64,000 nucleotides of DNA from Protonemura montana (lineage: Eukaryota > Arthropoda > Insecta > Plecoptera > Nemouridae): positions 26,139,769-26,203,768 of the forward strand of contig OX387605.1 of assembly GCA_947568835.1 (NCBI GenBank), given 5' to 3'. Of this stretch, positions 33,556 through 42,995 are shown in pieces (positions within the stretch are counted from its first letter, which is position 1; every line of letters starts with the position of its first letter). Below the pieces are notes generated by a model. It saw only the letters and a list, made by a program, of their open reading frames with translations. It was not told the DNA's origin and did no database searches. A program made the translations under genes and the position numbers.

Positions 33556-33757
33556 TAACTGAAAGATTATTTTGGCAAACAACAAATAAATTTGACGTGG
33601 GTCGTCGGTCGGCGCGACCCATCAGAGAAAAACCTCTGGGTCATGGGGCGGTAGCTACGACACTGCTTGGAACCCCAAGAAAACTTGATATCAACCAACT
33701 TAATTCGTCGCCACCCTCTTGACGGGGTCCTCCGACTCCACGAACTGTCGTACTCAC

Positions 33758-33894
33758 GTCGTCACCCTCCTGACGTAGACCTCCGACTCTATGAGCTTGT
33801 CGTGGCACAGCACGTATGGGTCTAACTTAAACCTCTTGCTGTCTTCTATGTACATGGCTCCGGCCGTGCTAGGAGTTGCCACGGCGGCGGGCGA
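33758..33894 (-). CDS. Candidate internal exon of an unidentified gene
   Basis: On the minus strand an acceptor (GGTCGATCTCAG) and a donor (GAC|GTGAGTACG) bound 137 nt open in one frame: a Pro/Ala/Ser-rich start, then MYIEDSKRFKLDPYV and LCHDKLIESEVYVRRVT. Composition and splice sites look like real coding sequence, but I do not recognise the family and found no partner exon. An imperfect copy of its last 45 bases lies just downstream (about 33703-33748). Confidence 0.35.
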
Positions 33895-35040
33895 CTGAGA
33901 TCGACCCTAGTCTGGCCAGTTGTTATTATACGCAAGCTCCCAGCCAGTCATCGTGCAAGTCAGAGCACGGCGGCAGCTTGAGCATGCACAGACAAGTCTC
34001 GGCTCAGCCGGGTGTGACGACGATAACGCAATGCCGGTGTCATCGATCCACACTACACATGCTGATCGGGTGTCAGCCGACGTCGATCAGTGGTGGGAGG
34101 GGCGTTTCGCGTGATTGTTTCACACTAGACTCGAATGGGTTCGGGACGGGAACACTTCTGCAGCATACTGCGGCTAGAGCGAAATGTCACGGGAGCTTGC
34201 GGTTGTCGGTGGCTATTTAGGACATCGATTTTATACGCCAGTCAATGGCCAACTGGCTGCGAAACAGAAACAATGACAGCTCGACTGTCAATAATGTTAA
34301 ACGCAATACGCGGACAAGTCGTGTGAGAGAGAATTCATATGAAAGCGAGCGACGTTTGCGTCTTTTATTGTGTCGACTGCCTGACAAAGCAAGTTGGCTT
34401 CAGACAAAATAGGAAGTAACTCGGTAATCTACTTGCTTGGGTTCTTGTGGATTACGTAAAAAAAAAATGGTTGCCCGTCAAAACAGCTATCAACTAACAC
34501 ATCGACGTCTCGTTCAGAGGCGAATGCTGTGCAATCGAAATGGGAAAACAGGTCGTACATCGGTCGTATTTAACGAAAAGTCTACTCACATCAGTGGCAT
34601 CACTGGAACCCACTCACTGGCAGTCACTGCACTAAACTTGCAGCAGACACACTCGTCGCTTCCGCCATTTTTAAAAGTGCACTGCTGCTATCTGTTAGTT
34701 GATGCCACGGCCGCTGCGTTCATGGCGCCACCTCTCGGCCGCGTGGTTCGACGCGAAGAAAAACAAAAGTAACGCCGGGAGAATATTTTAATTGGTCACA
34801 TATATATTTGCGCTGTTTTAGCGAATGGCAAGAAAAAAAATATTCGAGAAAGTATCAGTTGCTGCTGCTGAGCATTTCAACCATGCGCTAGTTCAGATAT
34901 GTTCGTGAAATTATGCCTCGCTCGCGACCGAATGCACTGTAATTGTGGTGCCTACGACTGCGGTGTATTTTAGGAGCCCACAGACCCAGGTCTGGCACGA
35001 GTCCTATCCGTGGCAGTCGCCCCCTGTTCCCGACGCCAGC
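33895..35040. other. Intergenic; upstream region of the DUSP23-like gene
   Basis: No gene recognised. The last roughly 65 bases before 35041 are open in frame with the phosphatase (from an AG at 34970), so a longer N-terminus through an upstream exon is possible. Confidence 0.35.
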
Positions 35041-37051
35041 ATGGACGACGACGACGAAGAGCTGAGCTACCCTCCATGGAACTTCTCGTGGATCGTGCCC
35101 GGCGAGCTCGCTGCCATGGCCTGGCCGAGCTGTGAAGCTAACCTCAAGTACCTAGTTGACCAGGGTATCAACCACCTTGTCACCCTCTCCCCGGAGAAGT
35201 TGCCCAACGTGTACCGCTTCCCAGAGCTCAAGTGGTCTGAGGTGGCCGTCGACGAGTTTGAACCGCCCACGCTGGCGCAGATGAAGAAGTTCATCGAGAT
35301 CTGTCAGAGGAGCAACTTGTCTAAAGAGGTAAAACCGTTGAGTGTGCAGGTTCTTGGTCGAGACAGAACGTTAATGTTAAACCGTTGAGTGTGCAGGTTC
35401 TTGGTCGAGACAGAACGTTAATGTTAAACCGTTGAGTGTGCAGGTTCTAGGAAGAGACAGAACGTTAATGTTAAACCGTTGAGTGTGCAGGTTCTAGGTA
35501 GAGACAGAACGTTAATGTTAAACTGTTGAGTGTGCAGGTTCTAGGTAGAGACAGAACGTTGATGTTAAACCGTTGAGTGTGCAGGTTCTAGGTAGAGACA
35601 GAACGTTAATGTTAAACCGTTGAGTGTGCAGGTTCTAGGTAGAGACAGAATGTTAATGTTAAACCGTTGAGTGTACAGGTTCTAGGTAGAGACAGAATGT
35701 TAATGTTAAACCGTTGAGTGTACAGGTTCTAGGTAGAGACAGAACGTTAATGTTAAACCGTTGAGTGTGCAGGTTCTAGGTAGAGACAGAACGTTAATGT
35801 TAAACCGTTGAGTGTGCAGGTTCTAGGTAGAGACAGAATGTTAATGTTAAACCGTTGAGTGTGCAGGTTCTTGGTAGAGACAGAACGTTAATGTTAAACC
35901 GTTGAGTGTGCAGGTTCTAGGTAGAGACAGAACGTTAATGTTAAACCGTTGAGTGTGCAGGTTCTAGGTAGAGACAGAACGTTAATGTTAAACCGTCGAG
36001 TGTGCAGGTTCTAGGTAGAGACAGAATGTTAATGTTAAACCGTTGAGTGTGCAGGTTCTAGGTAGAGACAGACTGTTAATGTTAAACCGTTGAGTGTGCA
36101 GGTTCTAGGAAGAGACAGAACGTTAATGTTAAACCGTTGAGTGTGCAGGTTCTAGGTAGAGACAGAACGTTAATGTTAAACTGTTGAGTGTGCAGGTTCT
36201 AGGTAGAGACAGAACGTTGATGTTAAACCGTTGAGTGTGCAGGTTCTAGGTAGAGACAGAACGTTAATGTTAAACCGTTGAGTGTGCAGGTTCTAGGTAG
36301 AGACAGAATGTTAATGTTAAACCGTTGAGTGTACAGGTTCTAGGTAGAGACAGAATGTTAATGTTAAACCGTTGAGTGTACAGGTTCTAGGTAGAGACAG
36401 AACGTTAATGTTAAACCGTTGAGTGTGCAGGTTCTAGGTAGAGACAGAACGTTAATGTTAAACCGTTGAGTGTGCAGGTTCTAGGTAGAGACAGAACGTT
36501 AATGTTAAACCGTTGAGTGTGCAGGTTCTAGGTAGAGACAGAACGTTAATGTTAAACCGTCGAGTGTGCAGGTTCTAGGTAGAGACAGAATGTTAATGTT
36601 AAACCGTTGAGTGTGCAGGTTCTAGGTAGAGACAGACTGTTAATGTTAAACCGTTGAGTGTGCAGGTTCTAGGTTTAACGTGGCCTTATGTCGGTTATGT
36701 CGGCACCAGTGAGTGAGTGGATGATGATAAGGATGATGATGATGAACCTAGTCTAGAAGGGAAGAGGGGGACGGATGGGTGGGCGGCCTATCCTCAATGC
36801 GCCAAATCAGCCGAAAAGAGGTGTCGGCACCGGGTTCAACCTCGTCTTCCTTGCAGGTGGTTGGCATACACTGCCGCCAGGGACGAGGACGCACGGGTGT
36901 CATGGCCGCTATCTTCCTCGTGCACTTCTACGATCAGTCGCCAGAGCGCGCCGTGATCAACGTGCGACGCATGCGTCCTGGATCGGTGGAGACTCCTGAA
37001 CAGGAGCGAGCAGTCATCAAGTACCACGACTGTCTTCGTGGACTCAAGTAG
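35041..37051 (+). CDS. DUSP23: DUSP23-like dual-specificity phosphatase, 2 exons
   Basis: A small cysteine-dependent protein phosphatase (VHZ/DUSP23 type). Exons 35041-35328 and 36857-37051 join in frame to 483 nt, 160 residues (human DUSP23 has 150). The start ATG has good context (CCAGCATGG). PPWNFSWIVPGELAAMAWP matches the family N-terminus. The active-site loop is HCRQGRGRTG (Cys102, Arg108). RRMRPGSVETPEQERAV near the end is typical. At the general-acid position, 30 residues before the cysteine as in DUSP23, the residue is Glu72 (VDEFEPP) where the family has Asp, with Asp71 just before it. A polyadenylation signal follows at 37089. The intron is almost entirely a 47-bp satellite that begins at its first base. 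Confidence 0.93.
35329..36675. repeat. 47-bp minisatellite with 658-bp higher-order repeat
   Basis: About 28.5 copies of a unit with TTAAACCGTTGAGTGTGCAG and GTTCTAGGTAGAGACAGAAC. The first unit starts at the exon 1 donor (GTAAAACCG). Diagnostic variants recur exactly 658 bp apart: GGAAGAGACAG at 35450 and 36108, GTGTACAGG at 35671 and 36329. This is 14 units, so a 14-unit block was duplicated. Confidence 0.93.
36680..36856. repeat. SINE-like debris before DUSP23 exon 2
   Basis: GATGATGATGAACCTAGTCT and AGAAGGGAAGAGG resemble the 3' region of the 5S-SINE in minus orientation. GTGTCGGCACCGGGTT (36823-36838) matches the plus-orientation SINE body with one difference, and the splice acceptor TCTTCCTTGCAG follows it. 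Confidence 0.45.
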
Positions 37052-37088
37052 CCGTTATTAACTTGTTTATATTTTGTTTTTCAAGGAA

Positions 37089-37094
37089 AATAAA
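37089..37094 (+). terminator. Polyadenylation signal of the DUSP23-like gene
   Basis: AATAAA 38 bases after the stop codon; a GT-rich stretch (GGGGTTGTTTTTTTC) follows about 25 bases later, as expected for a downstream element. Confidence 0.6.
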
Positions 37095-37204
37095 CGGCGA
37101 TTGTTTTCCACCCGGGGTTGTTTTTTTCGGCTCGCTGGGGCCTTGGCTTGTGTCAATCCACATCGAACGAATCGAGTTGGCGGTGGGATCCAGAATGATT
37201 TGGG

Positions 37205-37722
37205 ATCAATTAATTGATTTGTGTTGTTTAACGACGCGCTGTTTTGACAACGCGCCATGTGGCACTGGTCTAATGGCGTCAGTGAATGAAATGATGATGA
37301 TGAACCTAACCTAGCCTAGAAGGAAGGGGAAACCCGGTGCCGACACGTAGCCTACTCCTGTCGAAGAGCACCAAGGGGACCACCGGCTTAACGTCCCTTC
37401 CGAAGGACGGTAGAACGCGAACAACAGGATTCCTCCACAAATCCATGCTGTCGAGAGGTTGATAAGCAAGGCGAGTGAAGTTGCTGTACTAACTTTCATC
37501 TCTCCAACCTCTCTCCCAAACAGAACTGGTCATGTGTATGATGGTCACCCATCCAATACCTGACACAGCGCAGTGTTGCTTAACTTTCATCCCTCCAACC
37601 TCTCTCCCGAACAGAACTGGTCATGTGTATGATGGTCACTCATCCAATACCTGACCCAGCGCAGTGTTGCTTAACTTCAGTGATCTCACGAGGACCGGTG
37701 TTTCCAGCACGACAAACCGTTC
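37205..37722 (-). mobile_element. 5S-derived SINE, full-length copy 3, 2 modules
   Basis: Minus orientation. The head is at 37722-37680 (GGAAACACCGGTCCTCG and a GAGATCACTGAAG-like run), followed by two 91-bp modules, the body, and a 3' end at 37205 (TTAACGACGC on the plus strand). It lies head to head with copy 4, 60-70 bases away. Confidence 0.87.
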
Positions 37723-37784
37723 GGTGATTTGGGATCGCTGCAGACATTGCCCAATATTTCCAAAATCCAAACAAATATATGTAC

Positions 37785-38780
37785 GGTTTGGCTTGTTGGA
37801 AACACCGGTCCTCGTGAGATCACTAAAGTTAAGCAACACTGCGCTGGGTCAGGTATTGGATGGGTGACCATCATACACATGACCAGTTCTGTTCGGGAGA
37901 GAGGTTGGAGGGATGAAAGTTAAGCAACACTGCGCTGAGTCAGGTATTGGATGGGTGACCATCATACACATGACCAGTTCTGTTCGGGAGAGAGGTTGGA
38001 GGGATGCAAGTTAAGCAACACTGCGCTGGATCAGGTATTGGATGGGTGACCATCATACACATGATCAGTTCTGTTCGGGAGAGAGGTTGGAGGGATGAAA
38101 GTTAAGCAACACTGCGCTGAGTCAGGTATTGGATGGGTGACCATCATACACATGACCAGTTCTGTTTGGGAGAGAGGTTGGAGGGATGCAAGTTAAGCAA
38201 CACTGCGCTGGATCAGGTATTGGATGGGTGACCATCATACACATGACCAGTTCTGTTTGGGAGAGAGGTTGGAGGGATGAAAGTTAAGCAACACTGCGCT
38301 GCTTCAGGTATTTGATGGGTGACCATCATACACATGACCAGTTCTGTTTGGGAGAGAGGTTGGAGGGATGAAAGTTAAGCAACACTGCGCTGCTTCAGGT
38401 ATTTGATGGGTGACCATCATACACATGATCAGTTCTGTTCGGGAGAGAGGTTGGAGGGATGAAAGTTAAGCAACACTGCGCTGAGTCAGGTATTGGATGG
38501 GTGACCATCATACACATGACCAGTTCTGTTTGGGAGAGAGGTTGGAGGGATGCAAGTTAAGCAACACTGCGCTGGATCAGGTATTGGATGGGTGACCATC
38601 ATACACATGACCAGTTCTGTTTGGGAGAGAGGTTGGAGGGATGAAAGTTAAGCAACACTGCGCTGCTTCAGGTATTTGATGGGTGACCATCATACACATG
38701 ACCAGTTCTGTTTGGGAGAGAGGTTGGAGGGATGAAAGTTAAGCAACACTGCGCTGCTTCAGGTATTTGATGGGTGACCA
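37785..38780 (+). mobile_element. 5S-derived SINE copy 4, about 11 modules, no 3' body
   Basis: Head at 37793 (TTGTTGGAAACACCGGTCCT), then about eleven modules of 91 bp. Variants in the modules (GCTTCAGGTATTTGATGGG; TGCAAGTTAAGC) recur in blocks, suggesting repeated unequal exchange. The SINE body and tail are absent. A second short head (GTTTGGCATGTTGGAAACAC) follows at 38787-38818. Confidence 0.85.
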
Positions 38781-38819
38781 CCGCACGGTTTGGCATGTTG
38801 GAAACACCGGTCCTCCCAG

Positions 38820-39250
38820 TAGCGATAGGTTGAATCGCGAACAGAAAGATATGTAAACCAAGAAGTGTAAGTGTAATTCAGCCAACAATGTTCAGTCCTC
38901 AATTTGCATATAAAATCGTCTAGTGGTTTTATAAACTCAGCGCCGGCGCTTGCATAATACACGCACGGCAAAGTCTGTCCACATATTGTTACATAAAAAC
39001 CGGTTTCCATGGCAATGCCTTGAAATGTTTATACATGATTCTGCTGCTTGCGCAAGATTGCGCTCTCTGCTTGCGTTGCAGGCGTTTGTTTCGCTCACTG
39101 GGCACAATTCTTTGCTTGTGTCTTGGGTTGGGTGGGGTGGGGGGGGGGGGACACATGATACCCCTTCCACTCTTACTATGTTATCTCATGTCTCACAACG
39201 CTCACATATCGTGATGCCTCAGTGCATCTTTAGCTGGCAGTGGACTCGAT
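38820..39250. other. Intergenic with poly-G tract
   Basis: A run of about 12 G lies near 39139-39151. Nothing else is recognised. Confidence 0.35.
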
Positions 39251-39895
39251 TCTTGTCACACGTGTTTCTTATCTGTCAAAAGTTAAAACATCTGTCACGT
39301 GACTTTAAAATCTCTGTACTCGAAGCTCTTAGTGGCTGTGTTCTGTCAAAGTTGACAGCTGTCACGTGACTCTGTACTCGAAGCTCTTAGTGGCTGTGTT
39401 CTGTCAAAGTTGACATCTGTCACGTGACTCTGTACTCGAAGCTCTTAGTGGCTGTGTTCTGTCAAAGTTAAAACATCTGTCACGTGACTCTGTACTCGAA
39501 GCTCTTAGTGGCTGTGTTCTGTCAAAGTTGACAGCTGTCACGTGACTCTGTACTCGAAGCTCTTAGTGGCTGTGTTCTGTCAAAGTTGACAGCTGTCACG
39601 TGACTCTGTACTCGAAGCTCTTAGTGGCTGTGTTCTGTCAAAGTTGACAGCTGTCAATAGTTAAAACATCTGTCACGTGACTCTGTACTCGAAGCTCTTA
39701 GTGGCTGTGTTCTGTCAAAGTTGACAGCTGTCACGTGACTCTGTACTCGAAGCTCTTAGTGGCTGTGTTCTGTCAAAGTTGACAGCTGTCACGTGACTCT
39801 GTACTCGAAGCTCTTAGTGGCTGTGTTCTGTCAAAGTTGACAGCTGTCAAAAGTTAAAACATCTGTCACGTGACTCTGTGCTCGAAGCTGTTAGG
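39250..39895. repeat. 58-bp minisatellite with a CACGTG E-box in every unit
   Basis: The unit contains CTCTGTACTCGAAGCTCTTA and GTGGCTGTGTTCTGTCAAAG. Each unit has GTCACGTGAC or a close variant: CACGTG at 39259, 39296, 39363, 39421, 39481, 39539, 39597, 39673, 39732, 39790 and 39868. Most units also have CAGCTG. An 18-base insert (AAAGTTAAAACATCTGTC-like) breaks the 58-bp spacing at two places. Confidence 0.9.
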
Positions 39896-39911
39896 TGTTG
39901 TATTCTCTCAG

Positions 39912-40175
39912 ATGTGATAGCAGTGAATCTAATGCTCGGGGAGGCGTTGGGCAGCGGCGCTGGCGCCTGGCGTTGGCCTGAACACTCGCTGTTGTTGCTG
40001 TTTTACCGCCTGGCCGAGACGTTGTTGGCGCAGGCGCAAGGACCTGCGCTGCGCAGCGCAGCGGCGCTCGAACATATCTTGTCGCTGCAAGACGACCTGG
40101 ACGCCGACGCATGTCCAGCATTGTGTGACGGACTCAGCGAACAGCTGTCAGCGGGAGGGTGGCGATCAAATCAAG
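39912..40175 (+). CDS. Candidate internal exon of an unidentified gene
   Basis: Bounded by TATTCTCTCAG and the donor TCAAG|GTAAAT, 264 nt open in one frame and much richer in GC than the flanks. The peptide is Leu/Ala-rich and helical (VIAVNLMLGEALGSG, LLLLFYRLAETLLAQAQG, LEHILSLQDDLDAD). I do not recognise the family and found no partner exon between the DUSP23-like and BTBD genes. The acceptor lies in the last, diverged unit of the 58-bp minisatellite. Confidence 0.4.
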
Positions 40176-40184
40176 GTAAATCAG

Positions 40185-40335
40185 CGCCAGGTCCTCTGGA
40201 GTCCTGGACCCTGGAGTCCCAGGTCCCTGAAGTCCTGGACCCTGGAGTCATGGACCCTGGAGTCCCAGGTCCCTGCCAGGGACAGCACCCTGGGTGCTGG
40301 CGACCCTGCCAGGGACAGCACCCTGGGTGCTGGTT
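40185..40335. repeat. Short imperfect direct repeats
   Basis: Two small arrays: CTGGACCCTGGAGTCCCAGG-type units (40195-40270) and two copies of a 38-base block with CCTGCCAGGGACAGCACCCT. Confidence 0.75.
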
Positions 40336-40494
40336 GCGTAACAACGGCCGCATGTTGCAACTTACTCCGCGATGTCTTCAGCTCGCCGAGTGAGGTTATG
40401 TAATCTCTTACAAAACAAAGGAAGCAAGTTGAGTGTCGGCAACAAGTCTTGCTGTTGCCGTGATGAACAAGTTTGTCATTGCCGGGGTTCGATG

Positions 40495-40575
40495 TGGTGC
40501 TCTTCGACAGGAGTTGGCTGCATGTTGGCACCGAGATTCCCCTACAACCTTCTAGGCTAGGTTAGGTTCATAACG
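40495..40575 (+). mobile_element. 5S-SINE body fragment
   Basis: GTGCTCTTCGACAGGAGTTG through CTAGGCTAGGTTAGGTTCAT, plus orientation, immediately followed by an inverted copy. Confidence 0.6.
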
Positions 40576-40577
40576 TT

Positions 40578-41368
40578 CTTTTGATTGGTTGATTTGTGGT
40601 GTTTAACGACGCACTGTTCTGACAACGTGCTATGCGGCACTGGTCTAATGGCGTCGGTGAATGAGTGGATGATGATGAACCTAACCTAGAAGGGAGGAGG
40701 GGAAACCCGGTACCGGCACGTAGCCTACTCCTGTCGAAGACCAAGGGGACCAACGCTTAACGTCCCTTCCGAAGGACGGTACAACGCGAACAACAGGATT
40801 TCTCCACAAATCCATGCTGTCAAAAAGTTGATAAGCAAGGCGAGTGAAGTTGTTGCACTAACTTTCATCCCTCCAACCTCTCTCCCGAACAGAACTGGTC
40901 ATGTGTATGATGGTCACCCATCCAATACCTGACCCAGCGCAGTGTTGCTTAACTTTCATACCTCCAACCTCTCTCCCGAACAGAACTGGTCATGTGTATG
41001 ATGGTCACCCATCCAATACCTGACCCAGCGCAGTGTTGCTTAACTTGCATCCCTCCAACCTCTCTCCCGAACAGAACTAGGCATGTGTATGATGGTCACC
41101 CATCCAATACCTGACCCAGCGCAGTGTTGCTTAACTATCATCCCTCCAACCTCTCTCCCGAACAGAACTGGGCATGTGTATGATGGTCACCCATCCAATA
41201 CCTGACCCAGCGCAGTGTTGCTTAACTTCGGTGATGTCGCGAGGACCGGTGTTTCCAACACGCCAAACTGTTCGGTGGTCATCCATCTTAAACCTGACCC
41301 AGCGCAGTGTTGCTTAACTTTGGTGATCTTACGAGGACCGGTGTTTCCAACACGACAGATTGGTTAGT
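40578..41368 (-). mobile_element. 5S-derived SINE, full-length copy 5, with a duplicated head
   Basis: Minus orientation, from the 3' end at 40578 to the head at 41368. There are about four modules, then two 5S-like heads (near 41240-41268 and 41325-41360), so a head-plus-module unit was itself duplicated. Confidence 0.85.
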
Positions 41369-41369
41369 T

Positions 41370-42995
41370 ATGACGATTATTTTGTGCAGCGAATAATAAT
41401 TTCATTATAAGTGTTACTAATAATAAAACACTTTGCCCATTGCAAGCGTCTGCAATTTAAGCCTGATTTCACTATGGGGCATAAAAACGCCGCAGTCATC
41501 GCTAGGGTCAGTGAAATGATAAGCAATGCCCCCAAGTGTGTTCCCCAACCGGCCGTGTTGGTAGTGGGGCACAGGCGACCCCCATGGCTGCACTCGCCGG
41601 GAGGCGAGCCATCGAAGAAAGCAGACTTTGGTCTACAGTGACCAAGTCAGCCTCTCTCCGGCTAGTTGGATTCACAGCGCTATGCACGACGTTGACGGGC
41701 TCCTAGTTAGGGAGGCGTTGAACCTGCTTGTGAAGCCGGGGACACTAGACGACGGCGACGCAGGTACTGACTCCATCTCACTATTGCACCGCCGCGTTGT
41801 GGGGCTTACATCACTGCCGATTATAATGGCTGATATTTGGACACTTTGCCTCCAGAAGTGTGCCAAGCCGGGAGATGTGGACATATCGCATAAAGTAGCT
41901 TATTATAGCAGTATTGCAGCATGCTAGAGATCATAGCGAGTGGTCTCGGTCGATGGTATTTGCCGAGGATGTTGGCTCTCTACGTCTTAGAAGAGTCGAT
42001 GGCTGTCCTAATTAGCGTGAATAATTAGCAATAGTTTGACAGAACATTTGTTGACAAGACAGAATGCACTCGCCGATCGCGGGCCACCTCTATCGTCGTG
42101 TCGCAACTTGCAAGGAAGTCAAATCGAGGTCGGTTTTACTTGTTGCCATTGAAATCGAAACCGAGTCTCGAAGAAGTTCCCTTTCGCTGCGCGGCGAAAG
42201 TGCATCGACTTTGGCACTCTCGTGGAGACAATTAATCAAGTCGGCCGTTAATTTGCTGGCCTAGAAATCTCGGCGACTGACATCTGTGCTCGGGGTCAAC
42301 GATCGTGACCTATTCGCATCGCCGGCAAGACTCGAGCGTGCGTCGTTCCTCTCAGTTCCAGCTGGCTTTCGTTGGTTTGTTGTGGTGCTATGAACTTGGA
42401 GGCGCACAACTGCAGCTTGCAGTTCATGACAGTTATCTCGCTTATCAGTAGTCGTTAATACCGCGTTATCTGACACATCATTGGCAGGGTAATAGGAGTC
42501 AATCAACTTGCTTCGAAGTAATATTAGCTTCTGTTGAGTATGCCAACGAAGATAACAATGCCAGTGCACTGCCCACATCATAATATTCTGCATTAGTTAG
42601 ATCTGATTAGATATCGATGATGCTATGACCAAAGTTATGACCATGTTATGACGCAGTCGCTACAGATAGCATCTATGTACTTACGTTCAAAGACCATAGA
42701 TGAAGCCGAGGGGATGCTACTTTTTGGGTCGAACAGTCTGGAGGGTTAAAGTGTATGTATGCATCGCTGACGAGCAAGGAATCTCGAATTGATATAAATA
42801 GCAAGACAAGAGAATTCTATAAACTACTGCGCACCTGCCGTAGCGCTTGTTATCGACCTCGCCGTGTGTGTCTCCCTCCCACTCCCCGCTCGGGCTGCAA
42901 CCCGCCAAGAGGCGACAGAAAGGAAAACATGGCTGCTGCAGTTCGCAAGTAAACATTGGCCAAGTGCAGTAAATGTCAACAAAAGCAGCCAGGCG
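41370..42995. other. Intergenic; upstream region of the BTBD gene
   Basis: 41405-41472 is a tail fragment of the tRNA-like inverted-repeat family (TAATAATAAAACACTTTGCC, TTGCAAGCGTCTGCAATTTA). A 99-codon frame (41628-41927) has no recognised family. The BTBD promoter is expected near 42700-42990, but no motif is certain. Confidence 0.35.
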
